NCBI RefSeq assembly: GCF_004535825.1
Contig: NZ_SGVY01000002.1
Coordinates: forward strand, 1 to 64,000
Length of the DNA stretch: 64,000 bases
DNA from: Segatella hominis
Lineage (GTDB): Bacteria; Bacteroidota; Bacteroidia; Bacteroidales; Bacteroidaceae
Reading direction: 5' to 3'
Part shown: positions 24,496-33,271 of the stretch, one piece after another
How the letters are laid out: each line of letters begins with the position of its first letter
Position numbering within the stretch: position 1 is the stretch's first letter
The notes under the pieces: model-generated
Database searches by the model: none
The model's input: only the letters and a program-made list of their open reading frames with translations
Told to the model about the DNA's origin: nothing
Made by a program: the position numbers and the translations under genes

Positions 24496-26105
24496 TCTTC
24501 TGTGTTATTATCCGGGTTAGTATTATCAACTGTGAACTCAGAAGTCTCACCTATGCGCTTTGCACAAAGTGGATTCTGCTCCAGCTGATTGTTCAATTCT
24601 CGTGCTACATCAGGTATAGGGACTGTATAAAGTGGATCCTTTGCCTGAAGGGTATAGGTTGTCTTGGTAGTTGGTGTAGAATACCAAACGTGCTTGATTT
24701 CAGGCATACCCCAACGGCGCAAATCATACCAACGATGACTCTCGAAACAAAGTTCGCGACGACGTTCCTGATGTATATACTCCACCAACTTATCAATATC
24801 TGCAACATCCTCTGCCTTTGGAGCATAGTTATCAGCAAATCTCTTACTACGTAATTCTACCAAAGCTTGAAGTGCTTCCTGACTTCCATTAGCATCCACT
24901 CCAGCCTTGGCGAGCATTGCTTCTGCTTCCATATAATTGAGATATGCCTCAGAAAGACGAAGACTTCTACCAAATACACCTGTACCACCAGTAGGTCGAT
25001 AACTATTATTGACCTTCAATTTACCGATAGCCAAAGGCAGCAGTTCACCAGAGAATTCTTTCCTTACGATATAACGCTGCTTACGAAGGTCACCATCCTC
25101 AAAACTGTTGAGCAGTTCATCAGAAGCACGGAAATAAGGTTTACGAGGCAAACCTGTCGTTGGGTCTTCCGTAGAATATTCTTCAACCCATCCTGCCCAA
25201 TCCGATACTTTACCATAAGGGAAGATGACCTCAGAAGATTCATCATAAGAATGATAATTGGTATAGATACGTGCCACCTGACCATATTCATTCTTTTCCG
25301 TTTCTACTGTATTGAGATCAAGCAACTTGAACCGCGAATCGTTCATCACCAACTTCGCATACTTGGCAGCCTCTTCCCAGTTCTCCATATAAAGATAGGT
25401 ACGAGAGAGCAGCAGTTGTACCATTGGCAGACTTGCACGGTAATCCTTCTTCCATTGTCTTGCCTCAGAAACAAGTTTAAACTGACTTTCTGCCTCCAGC
25501 AAGTCTTTGACAATTTGGTCATAGACTGCCTTCACGGTACTGCGAGCCATCGGTTTTTCCTCTACACCACTTGTTAATTTCAGAGGAACACCTAAAGCAT
25601 CAGGATTCTCATTGTATGGCTGACCAAATATATTCACTAAGTTCAGATAGTAAAAGCCACGGAGCGCATAAGCCTGTCCCAGGACATAATGGATATCTTC
25701 TTCTGAACCTGTCACAGTATCAATATAATCAATGACAGCATTCACACCCTTCAGTTTACGATAATATGTATAATACATATCCATAGAGGTTCTACCAGCC
25801 TCTTTCATCATATTAAACATATCCGGCTGCCATGTATAGGAAGCCAACAATATATCGTAATTGAAATTATCTTCAGGTAACTGATAGAGAGTTGCAGTTA
25901 AGTCGTCATCCATCAAAGTAAGAAAATAATTAAAGCCACCTATGTCGTTACGAGGATAAGCCTCGCCCAACAAGATTTCATTAAGTGAGCGCACATCCTT
26001 TGGGACAAACTCACTTGTGGATTTAGGCTCCAGGAAGTCACCGCAACTATTGAGCATCAGCATGCCTCCCAAGAGTACCATTGTATATAATTTAACTTTT
26101 TTCAT
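24492..26105 (-). CDS. SusD/RagB-family nutrient-binding lipoprotein
   Basis: About 537 residues from the ATG at 26105 (MKKVKLYTMVLL) with the lipobox LMLNSCGDFL. SusD proteins sit on the cell surface, capture substrate and lie as a lid on the SusC channel. Family hallmarks: ALRGFYYLNLVNIFGQPYN, the TPR-like helices of the middle part, LRLSEAYLNYMEAEAMLAKA and the C-terminal ERRRELCFESHRWYDLRRWG. It follows susC by 12 bp. The substrate cannot be named from the sequence; no glycoside hydrolase lies in the locus. Confidence 0.95.
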   Translation of the reverse strand: MKKVKLYTMVLLGGMLMLNSCGDFLEPKSTSEFVPKDVRSLNEILLGEAYPRNDIGGFNYFLTLMDDDLTATLYQLPEDNFNYDILLASYTWQPDMFNMMKEAGRTSMDMYYTYYRKLKGVNAVIDYIDTVTGSEEDIHYVLGQAYALRGFYYLNLVNIFGQPYNENPDALGVPLKLTSGVEEKPMARSTVKAVYDQIVKDLLEAESQFKLVSEARQWKKDYRASLPMVQLLLSRTYLYMENWEEAAKYAKLVMNDSRFKLLDLNTVETEKNEYGQVARIYTNYHSYDESSEVIFPYGKVSDWAGWVEEYSTEDPTTGLPRKPYFRASDELLNSFEDGDLRKQRYIVRKEFSGELLPLAIGKLKVNNSYRPTGGTGVFGRSLRLSEAYLNYMEAEAMLAKAGVDANGSQEALQALVELRSKRFADNYAPKAEDVADIDKLVEYIHQERRRELCFESHRWYDLRRWGMPEIKHVWYSTPTTKTTYTLQAKDPLYTVPIPDVARELNNQLEQNPLCAKRIGETSEFTVDNTNPDNNTEE

Positions 26106-26117
26106 GATTGTCATTTT

Positions 26118-29100
26118 TTAGAATGAAGCACTAAGTCCGAAAGAGAAAATGCGTGGCTGGATACTGTTACCCAACTCAGGATCAAAGCCATTCCATTTCT
26201 TGCTGGCAATGACGAAGAGGTTGTTTGTACTACCACTCAAAGAGATGCTTGTAGCATGAATCTTCTGACAGATTTTCTTAGGCAGATAATAAGACACAGA
26301 CAACTGATTGCAGCGGAAGAAAGAACCGCTCACAAGACGTGCTGTTGAATTTGCCCACATTTCATAACGATTGGTAAAATAGCCATCTGGTGTATAGAGA
26401 TTGAGAATATCCGCTACCGAAGTATAGAGACCAGGTATGTTGGTATGCAGCTCATCACCAGGCTGCTTCCATCGATTCAACAATTCCTTGCTGAGGTTGG
26501 ACAGCGGACTTGGCATCTTGCCATAAGTAAAGGTAGAATATGGGTTAGGAAGGCGTTTCTTTGAACCCAAAATCAGGGCAAAGCTCGCACTTACCTGAAG
26601 ATCCTTCCAGCGCACATGAGGATTGATACCTCCAGTAAAGAAAGGCTCTGATTCACCTGCATAAACCAAGAATGACAATGGATCTATTGTCTTATCCGGA
26701 TTTTCAAACTCCTCTACCTGAGTACCTCTAAAGGTAGGAAGACCAGTCTCATGGTCAAGACCTGTAAAATCATAAGCCCAGAAAGAATAGAGAGAATAAC
26801 CCTTACGCAAAGGGCGCTGACTGTTGCCGGCTACGAAATCACGATGAGTCAACTGGTCAACACGGGCTGTGCGATCATCTGTCTCAGTCTTGTTCCAGTT
26901 CTTGGAAGCATTAAATCCAACACTTACTACTAAGTCCTTGGTCTTGATAGGAGTGATATTCATTGTCCACTCGAGACCATGGTTGACGATGATACCACCA
27001 TTGAGCTTCAATGTTCCCATACCATATTCCTCTGGTACATCTTGCTCGATAATCGCATTAGAACGTCTTCCGTAATACTCAAGACTCATCGTTACGGCTC
27101 TGAAAATCTGCATATCGAGACCGAGGTTCCAAGTCTTGGTACGTTCCCACTTCAGATAAGGGTTAGGAAGACTTGCGATGCTGGTATAGTATTCATTATA
27201 ACCAGGAAGCAAACCACCATAAGAAGCTATCAATTCCGGACTGATGGAATTGACTACATTTCCCTGAATACCATATGTTGCACGGAGGTTAAGCTGGTCA
27301 AGCCACTTCACGTTGTCTTTGATAAACTTCTCTTCTGCTATCTTCCAAGAGAAACCGAACGAATAAGTAGGATCAAACTGCTTACGCTTATCCTGTCCGA
27401 AACGGTTGGAAGCATCTGAACGGATATTCATATTCATAACATAACGATTCTTCAGAGAGTAAGCAGCTGTACCAAAGAAGGATACGTAATTGGAAGTATT
27501 GTTGATACTACTCCATCCACCCTCAAAGAGACCTCTAAGAGCACCCCAACCTATAGACTGTGTACCTCCGATAGGCACAATATCCTCTGGAAGCGAAGGA
27601 GAGATCAAACTCTCACCACGCTCTGGCACATAACCCCAGACATTCGTACCCTTACCATATGTTTTGGAAGAACGCATCTCAAAACCAAACATACCATTGA
27701 CACGATGAATCTCATTGAAAGTCTTGCTTGCTACCAGCTTATGCTGCATATCAAGCGAAGTCATATTGGAATTATTATTGGTCAACTGACCGCCAAATGG
27801 CAACAGGGCTGCTTTATACAAAGCAGAACCAGGTTCAGCCTCACCTACTCCATAACCACGATAGTTGGTTTCAATGTAGGAAGTCCTTTCACCCTTATAA
27901 CTTTCAGAATCGTTGGAACTATGAGCCATAGAACCCACCAACTGATAATTAAGCCAAGGAAGAAGCTGGAAATCAATATTTGCAGACACATTGAAGGTAT
28001 TACCGCGGTTCTTACTATAACTGTTATCCATCTCATTGAGGACATTGTAGCCATAAGTATTGTTGGAACCAAGGGACTTGTTCAACTGATAAGTATAATA
28101 TTGTTTATAGAAAGCTCGTTCACCATTTTCCTCGAAAGCAGGTACGGCACGGCTGGTATTAAGAGCATACGACTGAGGACTTACACCGCTATAGCCGTAA
28201 GAATTTCGTGAACTACCGCTAATATTAAAGGAAGCACGGATTCGCTTACTGAATTGCACACCTACATTCAGACGAGTTGTAAATTGATTTTGACTATTAC
28301 CAATTTCTGTACCTTCAGAATTAGAGTAGCCAAAAGAAGCATTATAAGTTACTCTCTGAGTACCACCAGATACGCTGAGATTATGACTATGACTGAAAGA
28401 ATTACGGGTCAAGAGATCAAGCCAGTCAGTATTCACAGTTTCCAATCTTTCCATCTGCTTCATAAAGTCGGCCTCGGAAATCATGTGCTTGTTAAACATA
28501 GCCATCAATCCCTCATAAGTATAAATCTGAGGAAGCGGATCACCCTGATAGCGCACACCCGCATCATACGCCTCCTTACTGAACTGAATACGCTCTTGCG
28601 AATTCATAAAATCAAATAAGTCATAGTTAGGACGTTGACGGACAGAGAAGTTTGCTGAATAGCGGATACTGGTACGTTCTGCAGAACCCTTCTTGGTCGT
28701 GATGACAATCACACCATTAGAAGCCTTAGAACCATAGATGGCAGTAGCCGAAGCATCCTTCAACACAGTAATATTTTCTATATCCTGAGGGTTGAGCCAG
28801 GACACCTGATTACCTATCAATTCCTTCATATCAGTAGTCATCGCTGCTGTAGCATCGATAGAAATAGGGTCTTCCTGGATGACTCCATCAACAACCCAAA
28901 GAGGGTCGGTATTTCCAAGAATAGTTGCCTTCCACGAATGGTAAGCTTAGGAGCAGATCCCACACGGGAAGAAGAATTGACTACCATCAATCCTGCCACC
29001 TTACCCTGCAACATCTGGTCGATAGTCTGGTAGGCAGGCATCAGCACATCTTCACCTTTCAAAGTGGTGAAGGCACCAACCATATCCTTACGAGGCAAAC

Positions 29101-29527
29101 GGCCATAACCAGTCTCCACAACTTCAACTTCCTTCAATTGACTTGTTGCAGCAGGAATCATACTCACATTGATGGAATTGCTATTGTGGTAACGTACCAC
29201 CTTCTTTTCCATTCCAAGGTAAGTGAACTCCAGGTAATATGCCTTTCCTGGCTCCATTTCAGGCATGGTAAGACTGAATTTACCATTGATGTCAGTAACG
29301 GTTGCCAATTTGGTACCTCTCACTCTTACACTTACACCAGGCAGGGGATCCTGGCTGTCATCGGTGACGACACCTTTGGCAATAACTGCAGTACGGCGAG
29401 CTTGAACAGCTCCCTTTTGGCTTGTGTTTACATTGTTTTGAGCAAAGACTGCTTGTCCAGAGGCAAGAGCAAAGCACAAAAGAGATGTATTCAAGACCAT
29501 GGTGTAGTTTTTTCTCTTAGAATTCAT
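26118..29527 (-). pseudogene. SusC/RagA-family TonB-dependent receptor, frameshifted
   Basis: An outer-membrane receptor gene of about 1135 codons split by one frameshift. The first frame (28838-29527, 229 residues) has a signal peptide, a carboxypeptidase-like domain (VVTDDSQDPLPGVSVRVRGT) and the plug start up to KLTIRGR. The second frame (26118-28841, 907 residues) gives the rest of the plug ([20 protein letters not shown]) and the beta barrel ending in ISFGLS-type residues and a final F. Near 28928 restoring one C on the plus strand lets the frames join as [17 protein letters not shown], the expected plug motif. It may be a real mutation or a sequencing error. Confidence 0.85.
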
Positions 29528-29558
29528 AGTCCCTTTTGTTTTAAATTAATAATTGGCA

Positions 29559-29589
29559 CAAAGATAGCAAATAAAGTTAAACGAGCAAA
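29559..29589 (-). promoter_or_regulatory. Promoter of the SusCD locus
   Basis: Minus strand TTTG (29586-29589), 19-bp spacer, TATCTTTG (29559-29566). This leaves about 25 nt of leader before the susC ATG at 29527. No extra operator was recognised, and 29590-29787 is plain AT-rich sequence. Confidence 0.7.
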
Positions 29590-29820
29590 ACATTTTATTA
29601 CTATTTTTTGTATTTTGCACGTATTTTGTCAGTTTTTCCTGTATTTTTATACGCAAATAGAAAATTTATTGAATTACATTTAGATTTCTATGGTCTTTTT
29701 AAAACATTTAATGATATTAATAAAAAAGTTAATTTAAAATTCCATGTAACCTTTTCTATTACTTCATCGTCTAAGTTATAAGATAACATGAGTAATAACA
29801 TAAAAAGAAAGGAAAAAATT

Positions 29821-30138
29821 ATGATTTTGAGCACAACTCCAACCATAGAAGGTCACCCTATCCGTGAATATCGTGGCATTGTGACAGGCGAAACCATCAT
29901 TGGTACCAACTTTGTGAAAGATTTCTTTGCCAGTATTCGTGATGTGATTGGCGGAAGAAGCGGTTCTTACGAAAGTACCCTCCGCGAAGCTAAAGATACT
30001 GCACTCAGGGAGATGAGCCAGCGTGCTGCATCCTTAGGCTGCAACGCCATCGTGGGCATCGACCTGGATTACGAAACCGTTGGTAACAGCTGCTCCATGC
30101 TGATGGTAACTTGCAGCGGAACGGCGGTGATTATCTAA
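29821..30138 (+). CDS. YbjQ/UPF0145 family protein
   Basis: 106 residues from the ATG at 29821, preceded by AGAAAGGAAAAAATT. Contains the whole YbjQ domain: [20 protein letters not shown], the helix [20 protein letters not shown] and the end [17 protein letters not shown]. These form pentameric rings in known structures and are called heavy-metal binding by annotation, but the role is unproven. Stands alone between the SusCD locus and the next accessory genes, with its own terminator. Confidence 0.92.
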   Translation: MILSTTPTIEGHPIREYRGIVTGETIIGTNFVKDFFASIRDVIGGRSGSYESTLREAKDTALREMSQRAASLGCNAIVGIDLDYETVGNSCSMLMVTCSGTAVII

Positions 30139-30165
30139 GTTCTGCATCTGAAAAAAGAACAAAAC

Positions 30166-30224
30166 ATGTCTGAATAGGGGCGGTAACCGCCTAAAAAATC
30201 GAGTTACCGTCCCTGTTCAGACAT
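30166..30224 (+). terminator. Terminator of the YbjQ gene
   Basis: A long near-perfect hairpin pairs 30166-30187 (ATGTCTGAATAGGGGCGGTA start) with 30203-30224, followed by ATTTTTAT. Confidence 0.85.
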
Positions 30225-30288
30225 ATTTTTATCTATATAGTGTGGTGACATACACCTGATGAAGGTCACCAACTTTCTTCTATTTCAT

Positions 30289-31851
30289 TTATTCTATCAC
30301 CCAATCCTCTATACTTCGCTGGTTTTCCGAGAAGTTAATACCCACTTTCACAACCTTCCGCTCATCATCGGCAAAAGCCTTGGCATAGTCCTTGTCGCTG
30401 ATTTGCGCCATGGCGATATTGGCAGACTTCTTATATTTTAGCTCAAAGATAAAGATACTCTTATCCGTCTTGAGAACAAGGTCTATTCTTCCATCCGAAG
30501 TGGTATGCTCCACCTTCACATCTTCGCCAAGCATGGTGAAAATGGTGAATATCACGGCTTGATAGTGACGCTCATTATTGTTGATAATCGTATATGGGAA
30601 CTTATCATAGAATGCCTTCAAATGAGACATAAAAGCTCCCATGTCGTCATTAATAAGCACATTCTTGGAATAAGCATACACGATGGCATCATATCTGTTC
30701 ATGTCTTGCGCAGAATAATACCTGACGAGACTTTCCGAGAAACCTTGCCTTACTTCTTGATTTGGGAAACAGAGATGATACAACTTGCCTTTCTTCTCAT
30801 ATCCTTTAATGGTAAGGTAGCCACTTTGGAAAAGGACAGGAATAGGATCAGCAAGCCTTTCCGTAGGTGTATCAAAACGTGATGCCTGTATCCACAGATC
30901 GTCCAGATTGAGCATATCCAAATTCTTCTGCTGCATCAGCTCTATCAGAAACGTAGGCGTACCAGATGTAAACCAATAGCTATTAAACTCCCTATCGTCC
31001 AAGGCATTGATAATACTATAAGGATTGAAGATATCCTCGCTATTGATACTGAAATGGTAGCCATCATAATGCTGCTTGAGTTGCTGCAAGGTCTCCTCAT
31101 AAGTGAGTCCATTATGCTCAGCCATCTCCTCGATACCCTCACGGAAATATTGAGTCAATTCTCTCTTGGTAATACCACAACAGCTACTGTATTCATCTTT
31201 CAACGTGAGAATCTTGAGATTGTTCAACTCGCTAAAGATGCTGAGTTGGCTAAACTTGGAGATACCTGTAATGAAAACAAAGCGAATGTTTCCCTCTTGC
31301 TGCTTCAAGGGGCTGAAAAAATCTCGCATGATGTTGCGGATGGTCTTCTGCAACTCTTCGTCACTGATAGAATCATGCATCGGAGCATCATATTCATCGA
31401 TGAGAACAACAACTTGCTTACCTGTCTGTGCCTTGGCAGCCAGCAAGATGTTCCTAAAGCGAGCACCATAGCCTTCACGCCCAGATTCAGGAACTTCTAT
31501 TCCATATTTCTGCTCTTCAACTTTAAGGATATTGTCTAATATAATTTTAGCATTCTCCAAACTATAATACTTACCACAACTCAGATCCAAGTGGATGACA
31601 GGATATGCCGTCCATTCCTTCTCCATCTGTTCGATGGCAAGGCCCTTGAACAGTTCTTTCTTACCCTCGAAATAAGCCTGGAGGGTAGATACAAATAAGG
31701 ATTTTCCGAATCGACGCGGGCGACTCAGAAAATGAAACTTGGCATAATGAGCCAACTGATAGACGATAGCCGTCTTGTCAGCATAGAAGTAATTCCCCTT
31801 CACGATTTCGGAGAACGTTTGTATTCCCAAAGGATATCTCTTTGAAGCCAT
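30289..31851 (-). CDS. AAA-ATPase-like protein with C-terminal PD-(D/E)XK nuclease domain
   Basis: 520 residues. The N-terminus (YPLGIQTFSEIVKGNYFYAD, then SRPRRFGKSLFVSTL as the Walker A-like loop) and VVVLIDEYDAPMHDS belong to the AAA-ATPase_like family common in Bacteroidota. The C-terminus has the DUF1703-type PD-(D/E)XK core: DGRIDLVLKTDKSIFIFELK with the D...E-x-K pattern. Usually present in many divergent copies per genome; the role is not established (defence or mobile-element-linked by inference). A -7 box lies 26 bp upstream. Frame intact. Confidence 0.88.
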   Translation of the reverse strand: MASKRYPLGIQTFSEIVKGNYFYADKTAIVYQLAHYAKFHFLSRPRRFGKSLFVSTLQAYFEGKKELFKGLAIEQMEKEWTAYPVIHLDLSCGKYYSLENAKIILDNILKVEEQKYGIEVPESGREGYGARFRNILLAAKAQTGKQVVVLIDEYDAPMHDSISDEELQKTIRNIMRDFFSPLKQQEGNIRFVFITGISKFSQLSIFSELNNLKILTLKDEYSSCCGITKRELTQYFREGIEEMAEHNGLTYEETLQQLKQHYDGYHFSINSEDIFNPYSIINALDDREFNSYWFTSGTPTFLIELMQQKNLDMLNLDDLWIQASRFDTPTERLADPIPVLFQSGYLTIKGYEKKGKLYHLCFPNQEVRQGFSESLVRYYSAQDMNRYDAIVYAYSKNVLINDDMGAFMSHLKAFYDKFPYTIINNNERHYQAVIFTIFTMLGEDVKVEHTTSDGRIDLVLKTDKSIFIFELKYKKSANIAMAQISDKDYAKAFADDERKVVKVGINFSENQRSIEDWVIE

Positions 31852-31876
31852 AATCTTACTCTTAATAATTAATGTA

Positions 31877-31907
31877 CAAAGATACAGATAATATTTCAGA
31901 AAACAAG
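31877..31907 (-). promoter_or_regulatory. Promoter of the AAA-ATPase-like gene
   Basis: Minus strand TATCTTTG at 31877-31884, with CTTG at 31904-31907 (19 bp away) as a one-mismatch -33 element. Confidence 0.5.
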
Positions 31908-31984
31908 CATTTTTCTGATTATTAACAATATATCACTGCAAAAATAGAACCGCAGTTCAAGCATATTTTTATCTAAAAACCACT

Positions 31985-32100
31985 GATACCAGCAAGACTC
32001 TGCACCTCACCTTCGTTACGACCTATGGTGTGGCAAAAAAAATGCCCAATACGGCATGATACAGAGCGAGATTACGATGGATGACCTGTTTAAGCAATAA
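31985..32100 (+). pseudogene. 3' remnant of an ATP-binding protein gene
   Basis: The last codons read TLHLTFVTTYGVAK, then, after removing one A from a run of eight, NAQYGMIQSEITMDDLFKQ and a stop at 32098-32100. This is the tail of a family of Bacteroidota ATP-binding proteins with a C-terminal nuclease-like domain, by recall of the pattern. Nothing of the rest of the gene is present. It lies between the two copies of the 23-bp repeat. Confidence 0.5.
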
Positions 32101-32164
32101 GCGATATACACCTAATGAAGGTCACAGAAATATACAAACATCAAAATAATAGGAGGATATGAAT

Positions 32165-32335
32165 ATGGCAAGACCAATAAGAGAAGCCCCAATTCTAGTG
32201 GGTAAAGACACTGAACGCTTCGTAAAAGAAATGAAGCGAGTGGAAAGTTTGACTCCAGAGCAGAGAAGAGCTAATCGAGAGAAATTGCATGCAGAAGTCG
32301 AAGAAATCAACAAAAAAATGGAATCTAACATATAA
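32165..32335 (+). CDS. Small protein, 56 residues, possible antitoxin-like
   Basis: Starts MARPIREAPILVGKDTERFV and ends in a charged helix. Two ATGs exist six bases apart; the second (32165) lies 8 bp after a strong AGGAGG at 32151-32156, while the first is only 2 bp away, so the second is chosen. The start resembles short Bacteroidota proteins beginning MARPIKETPILxG, which I remember as often preceding an acetyltransferase gene. Here only a short tail-like frame follows. It may be an orphaned member of such a pair. Confidence 0.5.
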   Translation: MARPIREAPILVGKDTERFVKEMKRVESLTPEQRRANREKLHAEVEEINKKMESNI

Positions 32336-32347
32336 TGCACTTTTAGG

Positions 32348-32431
32348 ATGAATATTTATCGTTTTGATTCAGATAGGAACGATGACAACAAGTACATTAG
32401 AGCCACGTACTTCGACAAGCTCAAATTATAA
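32348..32431 (+). pseudogene. Possible tail remnant of the partner gene
   Basis: A 27-codon frame (MNIYRFDSDRNDDNKYIRAT, then YFDKLKL) follows 12 bp after the small ORF. It could be what is left of the partner gene that usually follows, since the end has the aromatic/acidic pattern of an acetyltransferase tail. The assignment is weak; a genuine microprotein is also possible. Confidence 0.25.
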
Positions 32432-32480
32432 AAAAAAGCCCCACGCATTTGAGCATCGTTGAGAGGCTTGATGGGAACTG
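32430..32480 (-). ncRNA. Candidate short RNA ending in a terminator hairpin, copy 2
   Basis: From the predicted start near 32480 the minus strand reads GTCAGTTCCCATC, then a hairpin with AAGCC (32469-32465) pairing with GGCTT (32440-32436), and a run of eight T. The TATCTTTGCAGCG start and GTTCCCA match the unit at 6112-6136. The transcript would converge on the small ORFs at 32165-32431. Function unknown. Confidence 0.45.
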
Positions 32481-32486
32481 ACGCTG

Positions 32487-32517
32487 CAAAGATACGAATA
32501 ATTATTGATAATACAAA
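32487..32517 (-). promoter_or_regulatory. Promoter of short RNA, copy 2
   Basis: Minus strand TTTG (32514-32517), 19-bp spacer, TATCTTTG (32487-32494), an exact consensus match. No ORF starts downstream. Confidence 0.7.
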
Positions 32518-32590
32518 CTTTTGAGCAAGAAAAATAAAATAAGACCTCGGATTACCCACTTATAAATAGCAAAGCCCCCCAGGTTTCTTC

Positions 32591-33256
32591 TTACTTGACA
32601 ATCTCCACTTTCCAACCCAAGTTTAAAGCCTTGGAGATTTTCTCTAACTGCTGTTTCTTGGTCATTGTACTGGAATGGGTATTGAGGAGATAGCCGTTGG
32701 GCAGAGATTGCTGCGCACCAGCATATTTCGGATGCTCCTTCTTTGATACGAGATAGTCGCTATCATGAGGGAGTCCAAGAGCAGCAACAGTTTCTACCCC
32801 AGCCCATTTCACAGCCTCAACCATCGTGAGATTTGCCTTCTTGGCTTGGATAAACTCGCCGTTAGACAACCATACACAGAGGCCTGTGTTTGGTCTGCGC
32901 TTGGCTCTCTGAGGCTTGTTTGGCTCTGGTTCTTCCCCACTCACCGGCTTTGCCTCCGCTACTTTCACCACTTTCTTTGTTGATGGTATTTTATATTTCT
33001 TTGCCGTTGGTTCATCCACCTCCACCTTCCCACGAGTGGTCTTCACGGTGATGCCTCCCTCTGGGTCGTAATCCACGACGAGGGTGAGATGACGACGAAG
33101 GATACCAAGCACAGGAGCCACCGACTCGCTGATAGCAGGGAGGATTTCCTCTGCTATCAATGAATCTTCCAACTGTTCAAGTTCAGTCTGCAAACGAGGC
33201 TTCAAGTCGCCCTTGAACTTATCTATAAAATCATAATAATCTTGTATCTTGCTCAT
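32591..33256 (-). CDS. Unknown third component of the methylase/helicase cassette
   Basis: 221 residues. Three parts can be seen: a helical N-terminus (DYYDFIDKFKGDLKPRLQTE, about 1-65), a K/E/P-rich linker (about 80-120) and a C-terminal basic domain of about 100 residues (GLCVWLSNGEFIQAKKANLT, then ALNLGWKVEIV). No catalytic motif. It starts 15 bp after the stop of the methylase gene, so it is the third gene of that operon. It might be a DNA-binding or specificity factor, but that is inference. Confidence 0.55.
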   Translation of the reverse strand: MSKIQDYYDFIDKFKGDLKPRLQTELEQLEDSLIAEEILPAISESVAPVLGILRRHLTLVVDYDPEGGITVKTTRGKVEVDEPTAKKYKIPSTKKVVKVAEAKPVSGEEPEPNKPQRAKRRPNTGLCVWLSNGEFIQAKKANLTMVEAVKWAGVETVAALGLPHDSDYLVSKKEHPKYAGAQQSLPNGYLLNTHSSTMTKKQQLEKISKALNLGWKVEIVK

Positions 33257-33271
33257 ATTATCATTCTTTTA

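Larger units (their letters stand above)
30247..32125. repeat. 23-bp direct repeat flanking the AAA-ATPase gene
   Basis: GACATACACCTGATGAAGGT plus CAC at 30247-30269 recurs with two mismatches at 32103-32125. The copies bracket the AAA-ATPase/nuclease gene and a gene remnant. They could mark an insertion or recombination boundary. Confidence 0.6.
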
